NCBI GenBank assembly: GCA_016763135.1
Contig: JAESUI010000045.1
Coordinates: 1 to 32,915, forward strand
From: Flavobacteriales bacterium
Lineage (GTDB): Bacteria; Bacteroidota; Bacteroidia; Flavobacteriales_E; Vicingaceae
DNA length: 32,915 bases
Direction of reading: 5' to 3'
Shown: piece by piece, positions 1 to 7,452 of the stretch
Layout of the letters: every line of letters begins with the position of its first letter
Numbering within the stretch: position 1 is the first letter of the stretch
Position numbers and translations under genes: made by a program
Notes under the pieces: generated by a model
Told to the model about the DNA's origin: nothing
The model's input: only the letters and a program-made list of their open reading frames with translations
Database searches by the model: none

Positions 1-921
1 AGATAAGGTTTTTTCTGAAATAACAGGAGGTACAGTCGCACTATCTGGTTTATTTGCAATGTCTAAGGTATCAGCACCTTTGTCTGAAATGGAATCCTGA
101 TTATTTAATTGTTCGTTTAAGTCAGCAATAACACCTGTTAAGCTGTCAACAATACTATTCTCGGTATTGAAATTAACTTGTTCAACATCTTTATCTTTAG
201 ATGTTAATTCAGAAACATTACTTTTTTCATCTAAAGTGCTGTTATTAATTGCTTCTTTCTCATTTTTTTCTGTACCAACAAGTTCATCCGTTTTGTTGTT
301 TTCTTCTTCATTAGTTTCTGAAGATGTACTTAATTCGTTGCTTATATTTTTTGTTTCGTTTTTATCCTTGAGATTTAAAGTTGTATTATCTTCTACAAGT
401 TCATCATTGACTCCAAACTTCTTTTTGCTTACTTCATCTACTGTATTTTCGGACATAGATAGTACATCTTCTATAGATTCGTTGGAAATATTAGCGGTAT
501 TATTTTCTTGCCTTGGTGTATTATTTTCTGTCTGTTCCGATTCTTGTTTAACAATTAATTGGTTTGCCTCATTGCTTTCGTTGGGTTGGGTAGTTTCATT
601 TGTTATTGCTTTTGTTGTATTTTCTTCTTCAGTAACATTTTCATTGTCTTGCTCATTATTACTTAACACTTCTTCGGAATCAAGCTGAACTATTTTATTT
701 TCATCTTTAAATTGATATAATATTCCTCCTCCAATCAACAAAAGAAGAAGACCTAAACTAAGCCATTTGTAATAGGCTGCTCGTTTTTTAAATTTGGAAA
801 CTTTTAAGTTTGCAATATCTACATATACTTTATCCCACAACTCCTCTGATGGTGGAGGTGCATAACCATCATATTTCTCTGAAATGAGTTTTTTAAATTC
901 TATGTTTTCTTTGTTTTCCAA
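1..921 (-). CDS. Membrane-anchored anti-sigma-type protein, 3' end outside the window
   Basis: This is a 307-codon open frame on the minus strand that continues past the left edge. The only usable start is a TTG at 919-921, two bases after the stop of the ECF sigma gene and preceded by GAG; an in-frame stop lies a few codons upstream. The first 50 or so residues are cytoplasmic (motif PPPSEELWDKV), then comes one hydrophobic segment at about residues 57-74 (LSLGLLLLLIGGGILY). After that lies a long stretch rich in Asn, Glu, Ser and Thr, like a disordered periplasmic spacer. This order, directly behind an ECF sigma gene, matches the Bacteroidota proteins that pair a short anti-sigma-like N-terminus with a periplasmic or outer-membrane C-terminal part. 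The C-terminal domain is not visible, so the family is inferred. An open reading frame on the opposite strand (167-688) is a low-complexity shadow of this gene. Confidence 0.75.
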   Translation of the reverse strand, partial: MENKENIEFKKLISEKYDGYAPPPSEELWDKVYVDIANLKVSKFKKRAAYYKWLSLGLLLLLIGGGILYQFKDENKIVQLDSEEVLSNNEQDNENVTEEENTTKAITNETTQPNESNEANQLIVKQESEQTENNTPRQENNTANISNESIEDVLSMSENTVDEVSKKKFGVNDELVEDNTTLNLKDKNETKNISNELSTSSETNEEENNKTDELVGTEKNEKEAINNSTLDEKSNVSELTSKDKDVEQVNFNTENSIVDSLTGVIADLNEQLNNQDSISDKGADTLDIANKPDSATVPPVISEKTLS

Positions 922-923
922 CT

Positions 924-1490
924 CTAATGGCTTACTTTTTTTTCAATACCTGTTCTATTAATAATCTTTTTCTTTAATGTGTTACGAGCTTCATATAATT
1001 GTGATTTTGATGTACTTTCCGATATATTCAATTTTTCTGCAATTTCTTTATGTGAAAGCCCTTCTATCATATACAAATTAAAAACCTTTCTGCATCCTTT
1101 CGGTAATTGTTGAATCAGTTTTGTTAACTCATCAACAGCCAAATTGCTTAACGCCTGATTAACATCAATCAAACTGTCTTGTAAATTCATTTCATTATCC
1201 TCAACAACAATCATTTGATTGATTTTTCTATTAAATTCAATTGCTGAATTCACAAAAATTCGTTTAATCCAACCACTCAAAGCATCATTATTTTTTAATT
1301 GATCTATATTTTTATAAACCAAATAAAATCCCTGCTGAAAAATATCATCTGCATCATCTCTGTTTTTAGCATAACGCAAACAGATACCATACATCTGTGA
1401 TGAATATTTTTCATACAGAATCCTCTGTGCTGTGGCATCAAATGCTACGCATCCCTTAATTATTTTATGATTGTCCCAATTATCGATAAT
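924..1490 (-). CDS. ECF-type RNA polymerase sigma factor with non-canonical start
   Basis: The protein has sigma-70 region 2 (YEKYSSQMYGICLRYAKNRDDADDIFQQGF) and region 4 (LPKGCRKVFNLYMIEGLSHKEIAEKLNISESTSKSQL, interrupted by no gap), the two-domain plan of ECF factors. The first ATG (1392-1394) falls inside region 2.1, so starting there would delete helix 1. The same frame stays open upstream for 32 codons and encodes the expected region-2 beginning. An AAGGAG sequence (1495-1500) lies 4 nt before an ATT codon (1488-1490) and 7 nt before an ATC codon, and a TAnnTTTG box lies just upstream. I therefore place the start at ATT 1488-1490, giving 188 residues. ATT could be a real rare start or a mutated or miscalled ATG. 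The gene ends 2 nt before the putative anti-sigma gene, so the two are probably one operon. Confidence 0.85.
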   Translation of the reverse strand: MIDNWDNHKIIKGCVAFDATAQRILYEKYSSQMYGICLRYAKNRDDADDIFQQGFYLVYKNIDQLKNNDALSGWIKRIFVNSAIEFNRKINQMIVVEDNEMNLQDSLIDVNQALSNLAVDELTKLIQQLPKGCRKVFNLYMIEGLSHKEIAEKLNISESTSKSQLYEARNTLKKKIINRTGIEKKVSH

Positions 1491-1494
1491 GCTT

Positions 1495-1518
1495 CTCCTT
1501 ATTTATAAGACAAATGTA
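1495..1518 (-). promoter_or_regulatory. Bacteroidota-type -7 box and Shine-Dalgarno for the ECF sigma gene
   Basis: On the minus strand TACATTTG (1511-1518) matches the TAnnTTTG -7 consensus. It is followed by AAGGAG (1495-1500) a few bases before the proposed ATT/ATC start. No convincing -33 TTTG was found at the usual spacing. The short leader implied by these two elements supports the upstream start and argues against the internal ATG at 1394. Confidence 0.5.
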
Positions 1519-1972
1519 GGAACAAAAGGTTGGAAAAAATTGAAAGCTTATTTAGAATTGGAGATATGAACTAAGACTTCTATTTTTTTATTCTTTTCAT
1601 CTTATGAAATGATTTATAATCTCAACTAACTTATATTCAGTTAATTATATTGTTCTTCTCTGTAATGATTGCCATGTTTTTGTGCTTTTTATTTAAACCT
1701 AATTAGCTATGGTTTGCAATTATTAAAAAAGTAATGATAAAAGAGATAAAAATTTATCTCTCATCATTCATGTTTAATTTGTAATTGTATCTTTATAGTG
1801 TTAAACTTTAAAACGAAAATATATAAGAAAAATTTAAAACAACATATAACGTCATTGCATTTTGCTATGATTCTTGAAACAGAAAACTACCAAGCTTCAA
1901 ATAAACCAAGAATTATAAGTAGAATGCTCACCGTATTCTAAGGTAAAAACAAGTAAATGCTAAATTATTTTT
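1519..1972. other. AT-rich intergenic stretch, includes the undetermined 3' end of the IS110 element
   Basis: No coding frame is supported here. Two small hairpins can be drawn near the transposase end: ATTCTTG 1870-1876 with CAAGAAT 1907-1913, and TAGAAT 1920-1925 with ATTCTA 1935-1940. The right boundary of the IS110 element must lie in this stretch or at its edge. IS110 elements lack terminal inverted repeats, so it cannot be fixed from one copy. Confidence 0.4.
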
Positions 1973-2968
1973 TTAAGCCGCATGATTTTGTAAAACGACA
2001 TACGGTGTTCCTCTTTTTACTACAGCAAAAACGCGATGGACTATTTTATTTCTAACAATGTTTATTGTACTCATTTTACTTTTCCCTTCTTCTACTCTTT
2101 TAAGGTAATACATTCTTAATTCTGGATCTGATTGAATAGCAGAGAAAGCAGCCATATTCAAAAGTGATTTCATTTTTTTATTAGCAAAATGACTAACTCT
2201 TGATTTAGAATTTAACGATGTTCCTGATTGTTTTTCAAAGGGAGCAATTCCTGAATAACAAGCAAATTTTCTACTGTCATTAAAGTCTGTAAAACAGTTT
2301 GTGAGTACAATGAAATTAGCTGATATAATTACACCAATCCCTCTTACTGAAGTAATGAGTGTGTGAATTTTATTCATGGCTTCATCATCTTTTATTATTT
2401 GAATTATTTGCTCATCAAGCCTTGTTATTTGCTTATCAAAATAATGAATCATTTTCTTTTGTGTAGAAAAAAATAGCTCATAATCGCTTGATTTCAACAT
2501 AGTTTTAGTCTCTTTTAAATCAGATTTATATCCAGCTCTTTGTTTTACCATCTTATCTCTTAGGGTAAGTATTTTCTGAAGTTGAAGTATATTTTTTGAA
2601 GGAAGATTATATGGTTTTATTTGCCCTCTTCTTAGGTAGGCATATTCAGCTATTCTTTCAGCATCAACAGCGTCATTTTTTCCACGAACCAAGCCCATTG
2701 AACGTTTTATTTCAATAGCAGGAACCATAGAAAATATAAGTTGTCGTTCATAAAGATAAGTAGCCAAAGGGAGAGAATAAATACCAGTATGCTCAAAGCA
2801 TATTATAATTTGAGGCATCTTAATTCCTGTTTGTTTTTCTGCCCATCTAATCAAGTTATTAAACCCTTTAGTGGTGTTTTTGAATTGACGGTGTAACTTT
2901 TTACAGTGTAACATTACGTCAATTGTTTTTTTAGATACGTCAATACCTAAAGATTCTTTAAATTCCAT
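1973..2968 (-). CDS. IS110-family transposase (DEDD recombinase)
   Basis: The 331-residue protein has the two IS110 parts. The N-terminal RuvC-like DEDD domain shows D10 in LGIDVSKKTIDVM, a Glu in ICFEHTGIY, and the Asp pair in GKNDAVDAERIAEYA. The C-terminal transposase_20 domain shows TSVRGIGVIISANFI and RKFACYSGIAPFEKQSGTS, containing the Ser expected to act as nucleophile. Length is typical and the frame is intact, so the enzyme may be functional. Members of this family are guided by an RNA made from a non-coding end of the element, and the 5' flank of this gene has suitable structure. No second copy is visible in the window. Confidence 0.95.
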   Translation of the reverse strand: MEFKESLGIDVSKKTIDVMLHCKKLHRQFKNTTKGFNNLIRWAEKQTGIKMPQIIICFEHTGIYSLPLATYLYERQLIFSMVPAIEIKRSMGLVRGKNDAVDAERIAEYAYLRRGQIKPYNLPSKNILQLQKILTLRDKMVKQRAGYKSDLKETKTMLKSSDYELFFSTQKKMIHYFDKQITRLDEQIIQIIKDDEAMNKIHTLITSVRGIGVIISANFIVLTNCFTDFNDSRKFACYSGIAPFEKQSGTSLNSKSRVSHFANKKMKSLLNMAAFSAIQSDPELRMYYLKRVEEGKSKMSTINIVRNKIVHRVFAVVKRGTPYVVLQNHAA

Positions 2969-2974
2969 ACTTTT

Positions 2975-3140
2975 ATTTTTTAATTCATTAAATGAAGTTG
3001 CTATAAACTAAGACCTTTATGAGCCCGCTAGGCTAAGATTCTAAATGGTTCTACAAGCAACAATTAAAAGAATGGGGACTAATACGGGGCATAGACCTCG
3101 AATCTGGATTGGGGTAAAGTTCACCCCATTCTTTTTTTTA
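2975..3140 (-). ncRNA. Candidate bridge-RNA region of the IS110 element
   Basis: The non-coding region upstream of the transposase contains a perfect 12-bp stem, AAAAGAATGGGG (3066-3077) with CCCCATTCTTTT (3124-3135), enclosing 46 nt. Inside is a competing small hairpin GGGGT (3111-3115) with ACCCC (3123-3127) and the dyad AGA/TCT around 3093-3105. It is clearly richer in G+C than its surroundings. In the IS110 group the bridge RNA is encoded in this position and on the transposase strand. Target and donor loops could not be assigned from a single copy. The stem followed by a T-run on the plus strand could also be a terminator. Confidence 0.4.
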
Positions 3141-3365
3141 TTAACAATATAGGCAAGTTATTAGTCTCCCCCTTGGAACCCCCTCTTTCATAGTAGTAAT
3201 ATTAGTGGGGATTTCTTTATTGTTTTTAATTCAATACAAACCTAAAGGATTGGGGTGGGCTTCTCTTATTTTGGTTTATTGGTATTGGTAGTACCTCTGT
3301 TTCAAATAAGATGAAGTTCCACCCCTCTTTTATTGGGGTAATTTATAAACCTAAATTATCACACT
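3141..3365. other. Non-coding stretch with a second G-rich/C-rich stem
   Basis: No gene is visible. GGGGTGG (3252-3258) can pair with CCACCCC (3319-3325), and the adjacent CTTC/GAAG extends the stem past a bulge. The GGATTGGGGT sequence at 3247-3256 is also present in the IS end at 3107-3115 or so, suggesting a related or duplicated segment. It may be leader sequence of the downstream receiver gene or extra IS-end material. Confidence 0.3.
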
Positions 3366-3725
3366 ATGATTAAAATTTTGCTCGTAGAAAAAAACCTAAT
3401 TCTTTCCAATACATTAAAAAACCTTTTCAATAAAGATAAACAGCTTGATGTTGTGGGTATTTGTAGGCACGGAAATGAAATCATTGAATTTCTAAATGCA
3501 AATCCAGTTGATATTATTGTAATAGATCCTAACCAAACTAATGGTTATGTAATTACTGTTCAAGTAAAAAAAGAATTTCCAAAAATGATAATCATTGGTT
3601 TTTCTGATGATGGGCTATATTCTAAAGAGAGAATGTTAGAATATGGAGCATCCAGTTATTTATCTAAATATGATACTTCTTTAAACGAGTTAATGACAGA
3701 AATCAAAAAATATTTTGATGGGTAG
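3366..3725 (+). CDS. Stand-alone response-regulator receiver domain protein
   Basis: The 119-residue protein is a single receiver domain. It has the phosphoacceptor D54 (DIIVIDPNQ), the switch Ser80 (IIIGFSDD) and the conserved Lys101 (SYLSKYD). The acidic pocket, normally two acidic residues after strand 1, reads VEKN, so only E8 is kept. There is no output domain, so it would act through protein contact or phosphotransfer, as CheY- or Spo0F-like proteins do. Sequence around strand 1 and the G-A-S-S-Y motif resembles NarL/LuxR-type receivers, so loss of a C-terminal HTH is possible. It stops 68 nt before the end of the convergent PhoB-like regulator. No kinase is adjacent. Confidence 0.8.
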   Translation: MIKILLVEKNLILSNTLKNLFNKDKQLDVVGICRHGNEIIEFLNANPVDIIVIDPNQTNGYVITVQVKKEFPKMIIIGFSDDGLYSKERMLEYGASSYLSKYDTSLNELMTEIKKYFDG

Positions 3726-3793
3726 CTACGTATTTTTGCCATATGTTTTAACGGCTTGAAAAACATAGAAACGTTTGATATATTTTTAAGGTT

Positions 3794-4480
3794 CTAATTC
3801 ATCCTACCCTTCAATTTGTATCCCACACCTTTGATAGTAAGGATGCAGCTATCTCCCAATTTTTCTCTAATTTTTCTCACATGGACATCAATCGTTCTGT
3901 CTCCTACCTCTGTATGCTTTCCCCAAATATTCTCTAAAATTACCTCTCTTGTAAAAACAGTTCCAGGTTTAGATATCAATAGTGCCAAGAGTGCGTACTC
4001 TTTTTTTGGTAATGTAAATTCCAGACCATCCTTATAAACAAGACGTTTTTCTCTATCAATTTTAATGTTTCCAGCTTCATTGCATATTGATGTATCTTCT
4101 GGGATGTATCTTCTTTTTAAAATAGCCTTAACTCGGCTGATTCACAGTTTTGGGTTTATTGGTTTAGTAATATAACTATCCGCACCTGCTTCGGTTCCCG
4201 CAATTTGTGAATAATCTTCTCCTTTGGCACTTAAAAATACAACTAGTACATTTTCCAACCCTTTTGTTTCTTTAATCTCATAACAAGCTTCAATACCATC
4301 CATTTCGGGCATCATTACATCCAAGATAATTAAATCAGGTTTCATTTCTTTCGCAGATTCTATGGCTTCTTTCCCAGTTGTGGAAGTAGAAACATTAAAC
4401 CCTGCTTTGATTAAATTATAACTTAAGAATTCAATTACATCTACCTCGTCATCAACAAGGAGTATTTTTTCATTACTCAT
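3794..4480 (-). pseudogene. PhoB/OmpR-type response regulator interrupted by one in-frame TGA
   Basis: One continuous frame encodes a receiver (D10, D11, phosphoacceptor D54 in LIILDVMMPEMDG, S84, K106 in ITKPINPKL) and a winged-helix DNA-binding domain (REVILENIWGKHTEVGDRTIDVHVRKIREKLG, then IKGVGYKL). The only interruption is a TGA at 4142-4144, codon 113, in the linker between the domains. Both sides are in the same frame, so this is a substitution (for example TTA to TGA), not a frameshift. The start is ATG 4478-4480 (MSNEKILLVDD); an ATG 14 codons upstream gives an atypical leader. It lies divergently from a Na/phosphate cotransporter, and the domain plan is that of PhoB, so phosphate control is plausible. 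As read, the product would be a receiver without DNA binding, unless the stop is an error or is read through. Confidence 0.8.
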
Positions 4481-4657
4481 TACAAAAATATTTTTGACTA
4501 AAGTAATGCTGTCTGTATTCATTTATGTTAACCAAATATTAAGGAATTGCTATTAATATTATTAAATCATTACCGTTTGGAACACTTTCTATTTGGTCTT
4601 AACAATTAATTAATATAACCTTAATAAAACTTTAACAGAAAAACTTATTGTTCAATA

Positions 4658-4665
4658 TATTTTTG
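4658..4665 (+). promoter_or_regulatory. Possible -7 promoter box for the Na/phosphate cotransporter
   Basis: TATTTTTG fits TAnnTTTG and lies 34 nt before the start codon. A good -33 element was not found, so this is a weak call. Confidence 0.35.
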
Positions 4666-4699
4666 TCTAAAATGTTTTAACAACCATAAAAAAATAGTA

Positions 4700-6394
4700 A
4701 TGGAATTTGGATTTATAGATATATTAAAATTGATTGGAGCTCTTGGGTTTTTCATTTTTGGAATGAAAATAATGAGTGAGGGAATTCAAAAAGCAGCAGG
4801 GAACAGCTTAAGAAGAATTCTAAGTATGATGACCAAAAATAGATACTTAGGAGTATTAACAGGTTTTTTGGTAACCTGTTTGGTTCAATCTTCTTCTGCA
4901 AGTACTGTAATGGCAGTAAGTTTTGTTAATGCTGGATTACTCTCCTTGGTTGAATCAGCAGGCATAATGTTGGGGGCAAATATTGGAACAACCATAACAG
5001 GATGGTTAGTAGCTATTTTAGGGTTTAAGGTTAATATAGCTGCAATGGCTCTTCCGTTATTAGCTATTGGTGTTCCAATGTTGTTTATGAGAAGAAATAA
5101 AGTAAAATACATTGGTGAGTTTATCGTTGGTTTTGCTATTTTGTTTTGGGGGCTGTCAGAGTTAAAGCATGCTGTACCAGATATAAAAAACAATCCAGAG
5201 ATATTACACTTTCTTGGTGCTTATGCTGATATGGGACTTTTAAGTAACTTATTTTTTATATTGGTTGGTACACTACTAACCATTGTTGTGCAATCTTCAA
5301 GTGCTTCTATGGCATTAACCCAGACCTTATGTTTTAGTGGAATTATCCCTTTTGAGGTCGCAGCTGCAATGATACTTGGAGAAAATATTGGAACCACAAT
5401 TACTGCCGAGTTAGCATCTTTACCAGCTAATGTACATGCAAAACGCTCTGCTCGAATACACTCCATGTTCAATATTGTTGGAGTAACATGGATGGTGCTG
5501 TTAATTTCATTTACTCCAGTTTTACATATAGTAGAATTAGTTGCTACTAATATCTTAAACGTAGCAAGTCCATATACACCTGAAGGAGCACCTATAGGAT
5601 TAGCTATATTCCACACAGGATTTAACTTTTTAAATGTTGCTATTATGATATGGTTTGTCCCATTATTAGTAAAACTGGCAACTCGAATGGTAAAATCTAA
5701 AGGAGATATGGATGAAGAATATCATTTAGAGCATATTAGTACAGTCGTCATGGCGACCCCAGAAATAGCAACTTTAGAAGCACAAAAAGAAGTAGCAAAA
5801 TTTGGTGAACTAATACAAAAGATGAATGGATTGGTAAGAGACTTATTAACAGAAAAAGATAGAAAGACATCCAGTAAGCTAATAGCTAAAATTAAAAAAT
5901 ATGAAGACATAACTGATAGAATTGAAGCCGATGTGGCAGGTTATATTACTAAAATATCAGAAGGAGAAATGAGCGAACAATCCTCTATTCGAATGAGAGG
6001 GATGTTAAGTATTGTGGGCGATTTGGAAAGGATAGGAGATATTTATTATCAAATGTCGAAAGCACTTGAACGAAAAAATGAGGGAAACGTTTCCTTTACT
6101 GATAAACAGCTCAAAAATATATCGGATATGTTTGAGATGGTTGAAAATAATCTTGAAAACATGTGTTATAATTTAAAGTCTGATTATGGAACGATAAAAA
6201 TGTTGAAGGCAAAAGAGCTTGAAACAGCACTTAATGTATTTAGGAAATCCATTCGAAGAGAACATTTTCTAAGCGTTGAAAAAGGAGATTATGATTTCAA
6301 AAATGCTACCATATATGCAGACTTATTTAATTCGTTAGAAAAAGTAGGCGACCATACAATTAATGTTACCGAAGGGATTACAGGAGAACATTGA
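4700..6394 (+). CDS. Na+/phosphate cotransporter of the NptA/YjbB (PNaS) family with PhoU-like C-terminus
   Basis: The 564-residue protein has an N-terminal membrane part (about residues 1-320) with two inverted-repeat halves. Each carries the family signature, LVQSSSAST near residue 62 and VVQSSSASM near residue 198, each followed by GA/GENIGTTIT. The C-terminal 230 residues are soluble and helical (KFGELIQKMNGLVRDLL, GDLERIGDIYYQMSKALE, SLEKVGDHTINVTEGI) and resemble the PhoU three-helix repeats. This is the usual plan of Bacteroidota Na/Pi symporters, which take up inorganic phosphate across the inner membrane. The PhoB-like regulator is divergent across a 220-nt gap. The frame is intact and the length normal. 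Substrate specificity is inferred from the family. Confidence 0.92.
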   Translation: MEFGFIDILKLIGALGFFIFGMKIMSEGIQKAAGNSLRRILSMMTKNRYLGVLTGFLVTCLVQSSSASTVMAVSFVNAGLLSLVESAGIMLGANIGTTITGWLVAILGFKVNIAAMALPLLAIGVPMLFMRRNKVKYIGEFIVGFAILFWGLSELKHAVPDIKNNPEILHFLGAYADMGLLSNLFFILVGTLLTIVVQSSSASMALTQTLCFSGIIPFEVAAAMILGENIGTTITAELASLPANVHAKRSARIHSMFNIVGVTWMVLLISFTPVLHIVELVATNILNVASPYTPEGAPIGLAIFHTGFNFLNVAIMIWFVPLLVKLATRMVKSKGDMDEEYHLEHISTVVMATPEIATLEAQKEVAKFGELIQKMNGLVRDLLTEKDRKTSSKLIAKIKKYEDITDRIEADVAGYITKISEGEMSEQSSIRMRGMLSIVGDLERIGDIYYQMSKALERKNEGNVSFTDKQLKNISDMFEMVENNLENMCYNLKSDYGTIKMLKAKELETALNVFRKSIRREHFLSVEKGDYDFKNATIYADLFNSLEKVGDHTINVTEGITGEH

Positions 6395-6429
6395 AAGATT
6401 AATTTTATACTAACTTAAAATCATATATT

Positions 6430-6630
6430 ATGAAAAAAGTAATTATAATCGGTTTATTCTTTATTGGGATGACAGTAGTATCATGTAGTAAAGATAATTG
6501 TAAAGAATGTACTGGGTGCAGCACCCTTCCAACAGCAACTTTATGTGAAGATGATTTCGAAAAAACAAGTAACTATAATGACCAAGTAGAGAACTATGAA
6601 TCTGATGGTTGTACTTGTAAGACAAAATAG
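6430..6630 (+). CDS. Small Cys-rich lipoprotein, function unknown
   Basis: The 66-residue protein begins with a lipoprotein signal (KKVIIIGLFFIGMTVVSC, lipid-modified C19 predicted). The mature part is only about 47 residues and contains six further cysteines: C24, C27 and C30 close to the N-terminus, one in the middle, and CTC near the end. It is acidic. The close Cys spacing suggests disulfides or metal binding, but no family was recognised. It begins 35 nt after the phosphate transporter and could be co-transcribed with it. Confidence 0.7.
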   Translation: MKKVIIIGLFFIGMTVVSCSKDNCKECTGCSTLPTATLCEDDFEKTSNYNDQVENYESDGCTCKTK

Positions 6631-6667
6631 CAAATAATTGTATTTAGTTAATGATTTGCCTTGTTGA

Positions 6668-6700
6668 GCCTCTCCTCTTTTTTATGGGAGGGTCTTGATT
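6668..6700 (+). terminator. Possible terminator after the transporter/lipoprotein pair
   Basis: CTCTCC (6670-6675) can pair with GGAGGG (6687-6692), one pair being G-T, around an 11-nt T-rich loop. It is followed by a modest T-rich tail. It is weak, but placed correctly between two transcription units. Confidence 0.3.
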
Positions 6701-6792
6701 TAATACAATGTAACTGTGGTAGATTTATTTTGTCAATTTATGAGATCCAAGAGTATGTATTTTTAGCATTATGACAGAACTTTAATTTATCT

Positions 6793-6800
6793 TAAATTTG
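6793..6800 (+). promoter_or_regulatory. -7 promoter box for the carbonic anhydrase gene
   Basis: TAAATTTG matches TAnnTTTG exactly and ends 13 nt before the start codon, implying a very short leader. No good -33 element was seen. Confidence 0.45.
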
Positions 6801-6813
6801 TAAAAAAAATGGA

Positions 6814-7452
6814 ATGGCAGAAACGATAAAAGATTTAATAAATGGGAATGTATCATGGGTTAACAATACTTTAAAGCATAACCCCAATTTTTTTAATAAG
6901 TTAGCTACTGGACAATCCCCACAATTTCTTTGGATAGGATGTTCAGATAGTCGTGTTCCAGCTACAGAAATTACAAATGCCCTCCCCGGTTCAATTTTTG
7001 TTCAGAGAAATATTGCCAACATGGTAGTTCATACAGACTCTAATTTGTTAAGTGTTGTAAATTATGCTGTAAAAGTGTTAAAAGTAAAACACATTATTGT
7101 GTGTGGTCATTATGGATGTGGTGGAGTACAAGCTGCAATGAGCAACGAAAATTTTGGTTTCTTGGACAACTGGTTGATGCACATCAAAGATGTTTACCGC
7201 TTGCATGAAAAAGAGCTTGACGAGATCAAAGATGAGAAGAAAAAATTGGATAGATATGTTGAGCTCAACATCCAAGAACAGGTGACTAACTTGGCTAAGG
7301 TTTCGTTTATTCAGCAAGAGTGGAATAATGGAGAATTCCCTCATATTCATGGTTGGGTTTATAGCCTGAAGGATGGATTAATAAAAGACCTTGGTGTAAG
7401 TGTTAATAATAACGATGCTTTGGAGCAAGTTTACCAATACAACGAGAAATGA
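6814..7452 (+). CDS. can: Beta-class carbonic anhydrase
   Basis: This zinc enzyme interconverts CO2 and bicarbonate. All active-site residues are present: zinc ligands C43, H99 and C102, the D45-R47 dyad in GCSDSRVPA, and the motifs PGSIFVQRNIAN and CGHYGCGGVQAAM. The C-terminal HGWVYSLKDGLIKDLGV strand is typical. At 212 residues it has full length for the class. There is no signal peptide, so it is cytoplasmic. Its last codons overlap the start of a degenerate paralogue (ATGA overlap), so the two are translationally coupled. The pair converges on the DAB-type operon, fitting a role in the same inorganic-carbon pathway. Confidence 0.95.
   Translation: MAETIKDLINGNVSWVNNTLKHNPNFFNKLATGQSPQFLWIGCSDSRVPATEITNALPGSIFVQRNIANMVVHTDSNLLSVVNYAVKVLKVKHIIVCGHYGCGGVQAAMSNENFGFLDNWLMHIKDVYRLHEKELDEIKDEKKKLDRYVELNIQEQVTNLAKVSFIQQEWNNGEFPHIHGWVYSLKDGLIKDLGVSVNNNDALEQVYQYNEK

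Larger units (their letters stand above)
1960..3140 (-). mobile_element. IS110-family insertion sequence, boundaries approximate
   Basis: The element contains the transposase (1973-2968) plus a structured non-coding left end up to about 3140. It has no terminal inverted repeats and no obvious target duplication, as expected for this family. Both boundaries are estimates: the left end is set after the last stem of the structured region, the right end close to the transposase stop. Confidence 0.55.

Noticed and set aside
167..688. Ser/Leu-rich frame on the plus strand
   Set aside because: It is the antisense shadow of the Asn/Glu/Ser-rich spacer of the anti-sigma-type gene on the minus strand, which starts right after its sigma partner.
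3794..3988. Short winged-helix protein read as a gene of its own
   Set aside because: Its upstream codons are in the same frame as the receiver frame that ends at 4142; it is the C-terminal half of one regulator behind an in-frame TGA, and its apparent start is an internal TTG.
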